Source: Porphyrobacter sp. LM 6 | Lineage (GTDB): Bacteria; Pseudomonadota; Alphaproteobacteria; Sphingomonadales; Sphingomonadaceae | DNA: 64,000 nucleotides | Assembly: GCF_001720465.1 (NCBI RefSeq) | Contig: NZ_CP017113.1 | Span: 1,736,001 to 1,800,000 of the forward strand | Reading direction: 5' to 3' | Shown: in pieces, positions 35,365 through 43,915 of the stretch | How the letters are laid out: every line of letters starts with the position of its first letter | How positions within the stretch are numbered: position 1 is the stretch's first letter | Made by a program: the position numbers and the translations under genes | The notes under the pieces: generated by a model | Told to the model about the DNA's origin: nothing | Databases searched by the model: none | The model's input: the letters and a program-made list of their open reading frames with translations, nothing else

Positions 35365-35814
35365 ATGAAGATGGTTGTCCTGATGGGCATGGGGCTTGGC
35401 GCCTGCCTCGCAAGCCCCGCACTCGCACTGGAACACGAAGTCGTGATTGATCACGATGCAGGGCCGATTGCTGCTGATTATCGTGGATCGGTTTCCGTCG
35501 AGACCCGGCAGGTCGGCGCGGCCGGTGCGGCTGGTCGTCCCAGCACGCTGCGGTGCGAATGGACCGCTTCGCTCAATGTCGAGCGGGTGGCCATGGTCGG
35601 CGAAAGCCTGCGCTCGCAGCGCTCGATGAGCCGCGATGGCGTGGCCAAGGGCTCCAAGCCCGGCTGGTGCGAAACCAGCACCAAGGCGATCGACAAGCTG
35701 GTCGATGCGCGCAAGGATACCTTCCGCACCGCGATGATGGCGCTGGTCGAACAGGATCGCAGCGTGATTGTCGCCGAGGCGGATAGCGCGCGCAGCGGCA
35801 ACCGCGAAGGCTGA
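35365..35814 (+). CDS. Exported hypothetical protein, 149 aa
   Basis: Signal peptide (MKMVVLMGMGLGACLASPALA), then a soluble domain with two Cys (CEWTASLNVERV and GWCETSTKAID) that could form a disulfide, and an Ala/Arg-rich helical C-terminus. No family recognised. A strong terminator follows at 35837-35874. Upstream 147 bp between folE and this gene contain no gene. Confidence 0.65.
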   Translation: MKMVVLMGMGLGACLASPALALEHEVVIDHDAGPIAADYRGSVSVETRQVGAAGAAGRPSTLRCEWTASLNVERVAMVGESLRSQRSMSRDGVAKGSKPGWCETSTKAIDKLVDARKDTFRTAMMALVEQDRSVIVAEADSARSGNREG

Positions 35815-35836
35815 TCGCCCGGCCATGGCCACACGA

Positions 35837-35874
35837 AAAACGGGGCGCCCCTGTTACAAGGGGTGCCCCGTTTT
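35837..35874 (+). terminator. Rho-independent terminator
   Basis: AAAACGGGGCGCCCCT (35837-35852) pairs with AGGGGTGCCCCGTTTT (35859-35874) with a G-T/C-T type mismatch at most once, loop of six. The arm carries T's at the end (TTTT), suitable for termination of the exported-protein gene upstream. Confidence 0.8.
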
Positions 35875-35949
35875 CGCGTTTGCGATCAGCGGCAAAGCGG
35901 CATAGCTTTCGATATCTACTTTTATCGCCCTTACCGAAGGAGAATGCCG

Positions 35950-36456
35950 ATGCCGCGTCTGTCCGCTCCGCGCCTGTTGCTTGCCGCCGCCACCGCCGCA
36001 TTGCTGTGCGGCGTGTCCTTTGGTGGCGCAGACCATGCGGCCGCATCGGCTCCCGCTGCTGCCGGCCGGTCGCAGGCCACGATCACCGCGCGGCAGGATG
36101 GCTTCAAGGCCATCGGCGGTGCCTTCAAGGCGGTGCGCGGCGAGCTAGAAAAGGATAGCCCCGATTTTGCGCTGATCGCGGCCAAGGCTGGCGATATCAA
36201 CAAGCGCGCGCGCAAGATCACCGGCCTGTTCCCTGCTAGCACCAGCAATGCCGACGGGTTCAAGACGGCTGCGCTGCCAGCGATCTGGAGCAAACCCGCC
36301 GGGTTCAAGGCGGCGGCCAAGCGCCTCGTCGACGAAAGCGCCAAGCTGGCGAGCCTTGCTGGCAAGCGCGACAAGCAAGCGGTTGCCGCGCAGGCGATCA
36401 AGATGGGCGGGGCCTGCAAGGGCTGCCACGACCAGTTCCGCGCCGAGACGAACTGA
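35950..36456 (+). CDS. Cytochrome c' (class II cytochrome c)
   Basis: 168 residues from ATG 35950, selected over 35944 because AAGGAG lies seven bases before it. Signal peptide to about residue 28. Four-helix-bundle protein of the PF01322 type with a C-terminal c-type haem site CKGCH (~158-162). Cytochromes c' bind NO/CO in the periplasm and may protect from nitrosative stress or move electrons. Its TGA directly abuts the next ATG at 36457, so the pair is coupled. Confidence 0.9.
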   Translation: MPRLSAPRLLLAAATAALLCGVSFGGADHAAASAPAAAGRSQATITARQDGFKAIGGAFKAVRGELEKDSPDFALIAAKAGDINKRARKITGLFPASTSNADGFKTAALPAIWSKPAGFKAAAKRLVDESAKLASLAGKRDKQAVAAQAIKMGGACKGCHDQFRAETN

Positions 36457-37149
36457 ATGACGCAAGACTCCTCGCCGCCGCGTGCGGCGCTTCCTTCTGA
36501 CGTACGCGTGTGGGACCCGCTGCTGCGGCTGGTCCACTGGAGTTTCCCGCTGCTGATCCCGGTACTCTGGTGGACCGCGGAGAATGACAAGTGGGCGCTC
36601 CACAAGCGGCTTGGCCTCGTACTGCTGGGCCTCCTGGTGTTTCGCGTGCTCTGGGGTTTCCTCGGGCCGGAAACCGCGCGCTTCAGCCAGTTCGTGAAGG
36701 GCCCGCGCGCGGTGCTCGCCTACTTGCGCGATGGTGCGGGGGCCAAGGTGATCGGGCACTCGCCGCTGGGCGGGTGGAGCACGCTGGTGCTGCTGGGCGC
36801 GATGCTGGCGCAGGTCAGCCTCGGGCTGTTTGCGGGTGATCCCTTCGACGGCACAACCGGCCCGCTCAATGCGCTGGTCGGGGTCAGTCTGGCCGACGCC
36901 ATTACCGAACTGCACGAAACATTCTTCTGGGTGATCGTCGGGCTGGCGGGGCTGCATCTTGCTGCGATCTGTTTCTACGCCGCGAAGGGCGATGATCTTT
37001 TGAGCCCGATGGTGGGCGGTAAAATTCCGCCGCGCGTCGGCGTGGCCGGGATCGGGCCGATACCGTGGGCAAGGGGGCTGATCGCCTGCGCTCTCGCTGC
37101 CGCGCTCGCGCTATGGGTGGCTTACGGTGCGCCGCCGCTGACGGAATAG
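36457..37149 (+). CDS. Membrane cytochrome b (b561-type domain)
   Basis: 230 residues, with four to five membrane spans. Potential haem ligands are LVHWSF (~H27), LHKRLGL (~H49), LHETFFW and GLHLAAI. This is the cytochrome b561/NapC-like 'thiosulfate reductase cytochrome B' domain (PF01292). It starts right after the cytochrome c' stop and is probably its membrane redox partner. A terminator at 37151-37186 follows. Confidence 0.88.
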   Translation: MTQDSSPPRAALPSDVRVWDPLLRLVHWSFPLLIPVLWWTAENDKWALHKRLGLVLLGLLVFRVLWGFLGPETARFSQFVKGPRAVLAYLRDGAGAKVIGHSPLGGWSTLVLLGAMLAQVSLGLFAGDPFDGTTGPLNALVGVSLADAITELHETFFWVIVGLAGLHLAAICFYAAKGDDLLSPMVGGKIPPRVGVAGIGPIPWARGLIACALAAALALWVAYGAPPLTE

Positions 37150-37150
37150 A

Positions 37151-37186
37151 AAAGGGGCGCACCCCGCAGCCGGGATGCGCCCCTTT
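37151..37186. terminator. Terminator between cytochrome b and peroxiredoxin genes
   Basis: AAAGGGGCGCA-C-CCCG (37151-37166) pairs with CGGG-A-TGCGCCCCTTT (37171-37186) with one mismatch and a CAGC loop. T-rich arm ends on both sides make it plausible for the cytochrome b gene (plus) and the convergent peroxiredoxin gene (minus). Confidence 0.8.
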
Positions 37187-37208
37187 ATCTTTCAACCGCT
37201 CGACGTGA

Positions 37209-37688
37209 TCAGAGCTGGCCGAGCATGTGGTCGGCGCTCGACACCTTGAAGTCGCCCGGTTCCTCGACGTTGAGCTGTTCGACCACGCCGTCGTTGATCA
37301 CCATCGAGAAGCGCTGGCCGCGCGTGCCCATGCCGAAGCCCGAGCCGTCCATGGTGAGGCCGATCGCCTTGACGAAATCGGCATTGCCGTCAGCGAGCAT
37401 GGTGATGTCGTCGCTGCCGGCGGCCTTGTTCCAGGCGCCCATCACGAAGGCGTCGTTGACGGCGGTGCCGACGATCTCGTCGACGCCCTTGGCCTTGAGA
37501 TCGGCGGCCTTTTCGACGAAGCCGGGCAGGTGCTTGGCCGAGCAGGTCGGGGTAAAGGCGCCCGGGACCGAGAACAGCGCGACGCGCTTGCCGGCGAAGT
37601 ATTCGGTCGAGGTGATCGCCTGCGGCCCTTCGGCGGTGGCCTTGACCAGGGTGACTTCGGGGATCTTGTCGCCAACGGAAATCGTCAT
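37209..37688 (-). CDS. Peroxiredoxin (Prx5/hybrid-Prx type)
   Basis: 159 residues. Peroxidatic cysteine in VPGAFTPTCSAKHLPGF (~C49), and the Prx5-like GLTMDGSGFGMGTRGQRFSMVINDGVVEQLNVEEPG tail. It reduces peroxides using glutaredoxin/thioredoxin. ATG 37688 is preceded by AAAGGA. Its 5' end faces ahcY, leaving a 177-bp divergent spacer. Confidence 0.92.
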   Translation of the reverse strand: MTISVGDKIPEVTLVKATAEGPQAITSTEYFAGKRVALFSVPGAFTPTCSAKHLPGFVEKAADLKAKGVDEIVGTAVNDAFVMGAWNKAAGSDDITMLADGNADFVKAIGLTMDGSGFGMGTRGQRFSMVINDGVVEQLNVEEPGDFKVSSADHMLGQL

Positions 37689-37760
37689 GTTCGTGTCCTT
37701 TGCGGGTGGGAAAGCGAGGGGCTTCTATAGCGCTGCTGGCGGGGCGGGCAACAAATAGAC

Positions 37761-37780
37761 ATATAAAGATAAGTTTATAT
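37761..37780. promoter_or_regulatory. AT-rich palindrome upstream of ahcY (possible ArsR/SahR-type operator)
   Basis: ATATAAAGATAAGTTTATAT is a 7-base inverted repeat (ATATAAA/TTTATAT) with a GATAAG centre in otherwise GC-rich DNA. It lies in the spacer between the divergent peroxiredoxin and ahcY genes, about 85 bp before ahcY. The form matches operators reported for SahR (ArsR-family) that control S-adenosylhomocysteine recycling genes in proteobacteria; this identification is from memory of the motif and is tentative. Confidence 0.5.
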
Positions 37781-37865
37781 TTGCCTCTGGCGACACACGC
37801 CGCTACGGGCGTATTTCATCAATTAGCCCCCGCCACGCGCGCTCTCGCGCAGGAGAAAAGACACA

Positions 37866-39290
<1,425 letters not shown>

Positions 39291-39304
39291 TCGCGACGCG
39301 TCGT

Positions 39305-39340
39305 CCGCCCCCGGTCGTTTTATCACGACACTGGGGGCGG
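39305..39340. terminator. Hairpin after ahcY
   Basis: CCGCCCCC (39305-39312) pairs with GGGGGCGG (39333-39340); inside, GTCGT pairs with ACGAC around TTTATC. No T-tract follows, so it may act as a stem-type terminator or mRNA end. It lies 50 bp before the divL start. Confidence 0.55.
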
Positions 39341-39391
39341 GCGGGCGTATCCCCGTTGCACTGCCGCGCCTGCGCGCATAGCTGGTAGGCG

Positions 39392-41752
39392 ATGGACGTT
39401 TCGCCGCTTTCCCTTGTTCTGATCGCGCTAGTGCTTGCCGCCTGGGCGGCTGGCGCAGTGCTGGTCATTCTGCGCGCCAACCGCGGGATGAAGCGGGCCA
39501 AGGCGCTCAAGATCAGCCTCAAGCGGATGCAGGCGCTGCTCGATGTCGCTCCGGCTCTGCCGCTGTTGGTGCGGGTCGACGGACGGATCGAGGCACCCGA
39601 AAAACTTGCGCGCCTGCTCGGCCTCGCGGCGATGCCCAAATATCTCAGCGAGCTGGCCCCTGCGAGCGGCGGCCCCAATGCGGGCGGCTTGTCGCGGCAA
39701 CAGGTCGATCAGTTGTGGGCGCGGGTGCAGGCCACCCAGAAAAGCGCGGCCGCTTTCCGCATGGCGATCAACCTGCCGGGTTCGCAGCGCAGCCTTGCGC
39801 TCTACGGCACGCTTGCTGATCCGCAGGTCTCGCCCGGCGGCGCGGCGCTGGTTTGGGTGTTCGACTTTACCGAGAGCCACGCCGAGATGGCCCGCCTGCG
39901 CTCGGCCGCGACGCGGGCGACAGGGGACTTTGCCGCACTGGTTGGCCTGATCGAAGCAGCTCCCATGCCGCTGTGGTTCCGCAGCAGCGATCTCACCCTG
40001 CAGCTGGTCAATCAGGCCTACGTCGAGGCAGTCGGCGCCTCGAGCGCGGCCGAGGTGGTCGAAAACCAGATCGAGCTGCTGGAGCCCGAAGACGGCCGTT
40101 CGCCGGCTGAAATCGCACGCGATTCGCTTAAGAACCAGGACAAGCTCGAGCGTATCGTCGCTGCCACGATCCACGGCGCGCGGCGCACCCTGCGGGTGTC
40201 CGATCTGCCGCTCGGGCAGGAGGGCGTGGCGGGCTATGCCATCGACATCGAGGAACAGCAGCAGGTCGCGCGCGAGTTTCGCGCCTTCCGCGATGCCCAG
40301 CGCGCGATGCTCGATCAGCTTTCGGTCGGCGTTGCCCAGTTCGATCCTGATGAGCGCCTGACCTTCGCCAATGTGCCTTTCCGCCGCCTGTTCTCGCTAA
40401 CCGACGATGCGATCGAGGCCGAGACCCCGTTTGACCGCTTCCTAGCCGAGGCGCGCGAACGCGGGCGCACGCCGGAAGTGCGCGATTTCCCCGAATGGCG
40501 GCGCGAGCGCCGGGCGTGGTTCGGATCGAGCGAGACCCAGGAAGAGGCTTGGCCGCTTCCAGGCGGCACGCATCTGCGCGTCATCGCCCAGCCGATGCCC
40601 GATGGTGGGCTGGTGCTGGTCACCGAGGATCGCACCGAAAGCCTCGCGCTTTCGGCCGTGCGCGACACGCTGCTGCGCACCCGGACCGCGACGCTCGACA
40701 GCCTGTTCGAGGCGCTGGCGATCTTCGCACCGGATGGCTCGGTACAGCTCTGGAACCGCAGCTTCGCCGGCACTTGGGGCCTGACCCCGGAACTGCTCGA
40801 CCGGCACCCAAGCGCCGATGAATTGCTGAGCGCGATCGGGCGCAACCTTGTCCGGCCCGAGGAAGCCGCGCTGATCGGCGCTACAGTGCGCGCGGCAACG
40901 CTCGACCGGCGCGAGAAGGGGGGGCAAGTGGAGCTTGCCGACGGGCGGACGCTGCGCTTTGCTGGAATTCCGCTGCCCGATGGTAACGGGCTCCTCACCG
41001 TGCTCGACATTACCGCCTCGCAGAAAGCCGAGCAGGCGCTGCGCGAACGGGCGGAGGCCTTGGAAGAGGCCGACGCGGTCAAGGCGCGGTTCCTTGCCAA
41101 TATGTCCTACGAATTCCGCACCCCGCTCACCACGATCGGGGGCTATGCCGAGCTGCTCAAAAGCGGCGCGGCGAGTGACCCCGAACAGGCGGGCGAATAT
41201 GTCGATGCGATCCTTTCGGCGGTGGAGCGGCTGACCGAGCAGGTCGAAAACGTGCTTGACCTGTCGCAGAGCGAGGCGGGGCTGCTGCCGATCCGCAAGG
41301 AACGCATCGATCTGCTCGATTTCCTCACCGCACTGGTGCGCGAGCGTGAGGCCGCAATCATTGCTGCCGGGCTTAGCCTTGACCTCAAGGGACGGCGGGG
41401 CCGGATTGTCGAGGCTGATCCGCGCCAGCTTGGCCGGGCCGTGGGCAACCTGCTCGACAATGCGATCGGCGGAACGCCGGATGGCGGGCGCATCCTGATC
41501 GAGCTGCGCCGCGCGGCTGAGGGCTCCAGCACGGCGGTCGAGATCGTCATTGCCGATAATGGCCGGGGCATGACGTCGCAGGAACTCGCTCGCGCGCAGG
41601 GCGGGCTCAAGCCGGTCAAGGACGGCGCGCCCGAACGCCGCACCGGCCTCGGCATCCCGCTCGCGCGCCAGCTGATCGAGGCCCATGACGGAACGCTCGA
41701 GATCGTCAGCCGCAAGGGCGTGGGCACCACGGCTACGATCTGCCTGCCGTGA
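39392..41752 (+). CDS. divL: DivL-type histidine kinase homologue with tyrosine at the phospho-acceptor position
   Basis: 786 residues. One N-terminal span (~6-28), a long PAS-containing region (~50-540), then a HisKA dimerisation helix and GHKL ATPase. At the H-box the sequence is NMSYEFRTPLTTIGGYAELL, so residue 573 is Tyr where kinases have His; N-box NLLDNAIG, G1 IADNGRGM and G2 GLGIPLARQLIEAHDGT are kept. Tyr here, an N-terminal anchor, stacked PAS domains and ~770-aa length are the hallmarks of DivL, which in Caulobacter binds DivK and steers CckA rather than acting as an ordinary kinase. First gene of a tight operon ending at trxA. Confidence 0.88.
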   Translation: MDVSPLSLVLIALVLAAWAAGAVLVILRANRGMKRAKALKISLKRMQALLDVAPALPLLVRVDGRIEAPEKLARLLGLAAMPKYLSELAPASGGPNAGGLSRQQVDQLWARVQATQKSAAAFRMAINLPGSQRSLALYGTLADPQVSPGGAALVWVFDFTESHAEMARLRSAATRATGDFAALVGLIEAAPMPLWFRSSDLTLQLVNQAYVEAVGASSAAEVVENQIELLEPEDGRSPAEIARDSLKNQDKLERIVAATIHGARRTLRVSDLPLGQEGVAGYAIDIEEQQQVAREFRAFRDAQRAMLDQLSVGVAQFDPDERLTFANVPFRRLFSLTDDAIEAETPFDRFLAEARERGRTPEVRDFPEWRRERRAWFGSSETQEEAWPLPGGTHLRVIAQPMPDGGLVLVTEDRTESLALSAVRDTLLRTRTATLDSLFEALAIFAPDGSVQLWNRSFAGTWGLTPELLDRHPSADELLSAIGRNLVRPEEAALIGATVRAATLDRREKGGQVELADGRTLRFAGIPLPDGNGLLTVLDITASQKAEQALRERAEALEEADAVKARFLANMSYEFRTPLTTIGGYAELLKSGAASDPEQAGEYVDAILSAVERLTEQVENVLDLSQSEAGLLPIRKERIDLLDFLTALVREREAAIIAAGLSLDLKGRRGRIVEADPRQLGRAVGNLLDNAIGGTPDGGRILIELRRAAEGSSTAVEIVIADNGRGMTSQELARAQGGLKPVKDGAPERRTGLGIPLARQLIEAHDGTLEIVSRKGVGTTATICLP

Positions 41753-42213
41753 CCATGAACCGCACCGAATTGCCCGATCTGGCGGCGATGACCGCCTATG
41801 GTGCGGCGATTGCCGGGCGGCTTCGGGCGGGTGACGTGGTGGCGCTGACGGGCGGGCTGGGCGCGGGCAAGACGACACTGGCGCGCGCCATCATCGCGGC
41901 GCTAGGCCATGCGGGTGAGGTACCATCGCCGACCTTCACCATCATCGAAACATACGATGCCCCGCCGCTCAGGCTACCGGTGGTGCACGCCGATTTCTAC
42001 CGGCTCGAAGATCCGGCCGAATGTGCCGAAATCGGGCTCGACGAATATCGCGAGGGCGCGGTGCTGCTGGCAGAGTGGCCCGATCATGCGGGCGGTTTCG
42101 ACACCGAGCCTGGATGTCTGTCGGTCACGCTTGAAATGGTGGGGGAAAGCGGTGCTGACGGAAGGATTGCGATTGCGGTCGGCGGCGCGGATTGGGTAGG
42201 GCGGATGCCATGA
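41749..42213 (+). CDS. tsaE: tRNA threonylcarbamoyladenosine biosynthesis ATPase TsaE
   Basis: 154 residues. P-loop GGLGAGKTTLARAII, then PSPTFTIIETYDAP and a DFYRLEDPAE segment. It helps TsaB/TsaD install t6A37 on tRNAs reading ANN codons. GTG start overlaps the divL stop (GTGA). Confidence 0.92.
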   Translation: MTMNRTELPDLAAMTAYGAAIAGRLRAGDVVALTGGLGAGKTTLARAIIAALGHAGEVPSPTFTIIETYDAPPLRLPVVHADFYRLEDPAECAEIGLDEYREGAVLLAEWPDHAGGFDTEPGCLSVTLEMVGESGADGRIAIAVGGADWVGRMP

Positions 42214-43196
42214 GTGCGCTGCCCCAAGGTCTTACCGAATTTATCGCCCACGCCGGATGGGCGGATGCCGCGATTGCACCGCTGCCGGGCGACGCTTCGT
42301 TCCGGCGCTACTTTCGCCTGACCCGTGCCGGCGAAACGGCGATGCTGATGCACGCGCCTCCGCCGCACGAAGACCCGGCGCCCTTTCTCCATGTCGCGCA
42401 CTGGCTCAATGGCCACGGTATGCGCGGCCCTGCGATACTGGCTCAGGATTCCGCGCAAGGCTGGGTGCTGACCGAGGATTTCGGCAATGACCGGATGCGC
42501 GACTGGCTGGATGATCACCCGGCTGACGAGCTTGCCGCTTACACCGCAGCCGTCGACGCAATGGCCGATCTGCACCGTCTGCCGCCGGGGCCGTTTGCGC
42601 CATATGACCTGGCGGTCTACCAGCGCGAGGCGGCGTTGCTGACCGAATGGTATTGCCCGGCGCAGGGACTGGAGGTCGATGCCGCAAGTTATGCCGATGC
42701 ATGGGACGAAGTGCTCGCCCCGCTTCTGGCGCGGCAGCAGCCCGGTGTGACCGTGCTGCGCGATTATCATGCCGAGAACATCATGCTGCTCGGCGGCAAG
42801 CCTGATGCGCCGCAGGGCCTGATCGATTTCCAGGACGCGCTGGTCGGCCATCCGGCTTATGATCTTGTCTCGCTGCTTCAGGATGCGCGCCGCGATGTGT
42901 CCGAGGCGCTCGAAGCGGCGATGCTCGCGCATTACTGTAAAGCTGCGGCAATCGAGGATGACGCTTTCCTCGCCGATTACGCGCGGCTCGGCGCGCAGCG
43001 TAACGCCAAGATCGTCGGCATCTTCACTCGGCTCGACCGGCGCGATGGCAAGCCCAAATATCTCGCCATGATTCCGCGGGTGTGGGCGGCGCTCGAACGC
43101 GATCTGGCGCATCCAGCGCTTGCGCCGGTTGCCCGCTGGTTCGATGCGAATATCCCCGAATCCTTGCGTGCGGCCAACGGGGCTTTTGCGGCATGA
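42210..43196 (+). CDS. amgK: N-acetylmuramate/N-acetylglucosamine kinase AmgK
   Basis: 328 residues, aminoglycoside-phosphotransferase fold. Phosphate loop PGDASFRRYFRL, catalytic Brenner loop LRDYHAENIMLL and metal-binding LIDFQDALVG. Placed directly before a MurU nucleotidyltransferase, it fits AmgK, which 1-phosphorylates MurNAc in the anhydromuropeptide recycling route. Start ATG overlaps the tsaE stop (ATGA). Confidence 0.88.
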   Translation: MSALPQGLTEFIAHAGWADAAIAPLPGDASFRRYFRLTRAGETAMLMHAPPPHEDPAPFLHVAHWLNGHGMRGPAILAQDSAQGWVLTEDFGNDRMRDWLDDHPADELAAYTAAVDAMADLHRLPPGPFAPYDLAVYQREAALLTEWYCPAQGLEVDAASYADAWDEVLAPLLARQQPGVTVLRDYHAENIMLLGGKPDAPQGLIDFQDALVGHPAYDLVSLLQDARRDVSEALEAAMLAHYCKAAAIEDDAFLADYARLGAQRNAKIVGIFTRLDRRDGKPKYLAMIPRVWAALERDLAHPALAPVARWFDANIPESLRAANGAFAA

Positions 43197-43915
43197 CCAC
43201 ACCGCAGCTCGCCTCCGATACTGCGATGATCCTCGCCGCAGGGCTGGGCAAGCGGATGCGTCCGCTTACCGCGAGCCAGCCCAAGCCGCTCGTGCGTGTC
43301 GCGGGCAAACCACTGATCGACTATGCGCTCGACCGGCTGGTCGAAGCCGGGTTCGAAAAGGCGGTGGTCAACGTCCATTATCTCGCCGATGCGCTCGAAG
43401 CCCATGTCTCCGCACGCAAGGCGCCGCAGGTGACCGTCTCTGACGAGCGCGCCTTGCTGCTCGAAACGGGGGGCGGGATGATCAAGGCCCTGCCGCATCT
43501 GCCCGATCCCTTCTTCGCGCTGAACGCCGACAACATCTGGCTCGACGGCCCCAAGACCGCGTTCCACGACCTGTCGCGCCGCTGGGATCCCGAGAGCATG
43601 GACGCGTTACTGCTGGTGGTGCCGCACGCGCGCGCGGCCAACTTCAACGGGCCGGGCGATTTTCATATGGACCCGCACGGCCTGCTCTCGCGCCGCCGCG
43701 ATGGCCGGATCGCGCCGTTTATCTACACCGGCATCCAACTGGTTTCACATCGCCTGCTGCGCGATGCGCCCGACGGTCCGTTCTCGACCAACATCTTGTG
43801 GAACCGCGCGATGGAGGAGGGGCGGCTTTATGGCCTGTCCTTCACCGGCCAATGGTTCGAAGTCGGCACGCCCGAGGCGATCCGCCCGACCGAGGAGGCG
43901 CTCCAGCTTGGCTGA
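43193..43915 (+). CDS. murU: N-acetylmuramate alpha-1-phosphate uridylyltransferase MurU
   Basis: 240 residues. NTP-transferase signature AAGLGKRMRPLTASQPKPLV (~13-32), the sugar-nucleotide DNIW and GGGMIKALP segments, and F-TGQWFEVGTPE near the end. Forms UDP-MurNAc from MurNAc-1-P and UTP, bypassing de novo synthesis and giving intrinsic fosfomycin resistance in organisms that have it. ATGA overlap with amgK. Confidence 0.88.
   Translation: MTTPQLASDTAMILAAGLGKRMRPLTASQPKPLVRVAGKPLIDYALDRLVEAGFEKAVVNVHYLADALEAHVSARKAPQVTVSDERALLLETGGGMIKALPHLPDPFFALNADNIWLDGPKTAFHDLSRRWDPESMDALLLVVPHARAANFNGPGDFHMDPHGLLSRRRDGRIAPFIYTGIQLVSHRLLRDAPDGPFSTNILWNRAMEEGRLYGLSFTGQWFEVGTPEAIRPTEEALQLG

Noticed and set aside
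37689..37865. Possible SAM/SAH riboswitch before ahcY
   Set aside because: No GC-rich pseudoknot pattern of known SAH or SAM classes was found; the AT-rich palindrome fits a protein operator better.
39392..41752. Tyr at the kinase H-box as a sequencing error
   Set aside because: DivL orthologues carry Tyr at this position, and the rest of the gene fits DivL in length and layout.
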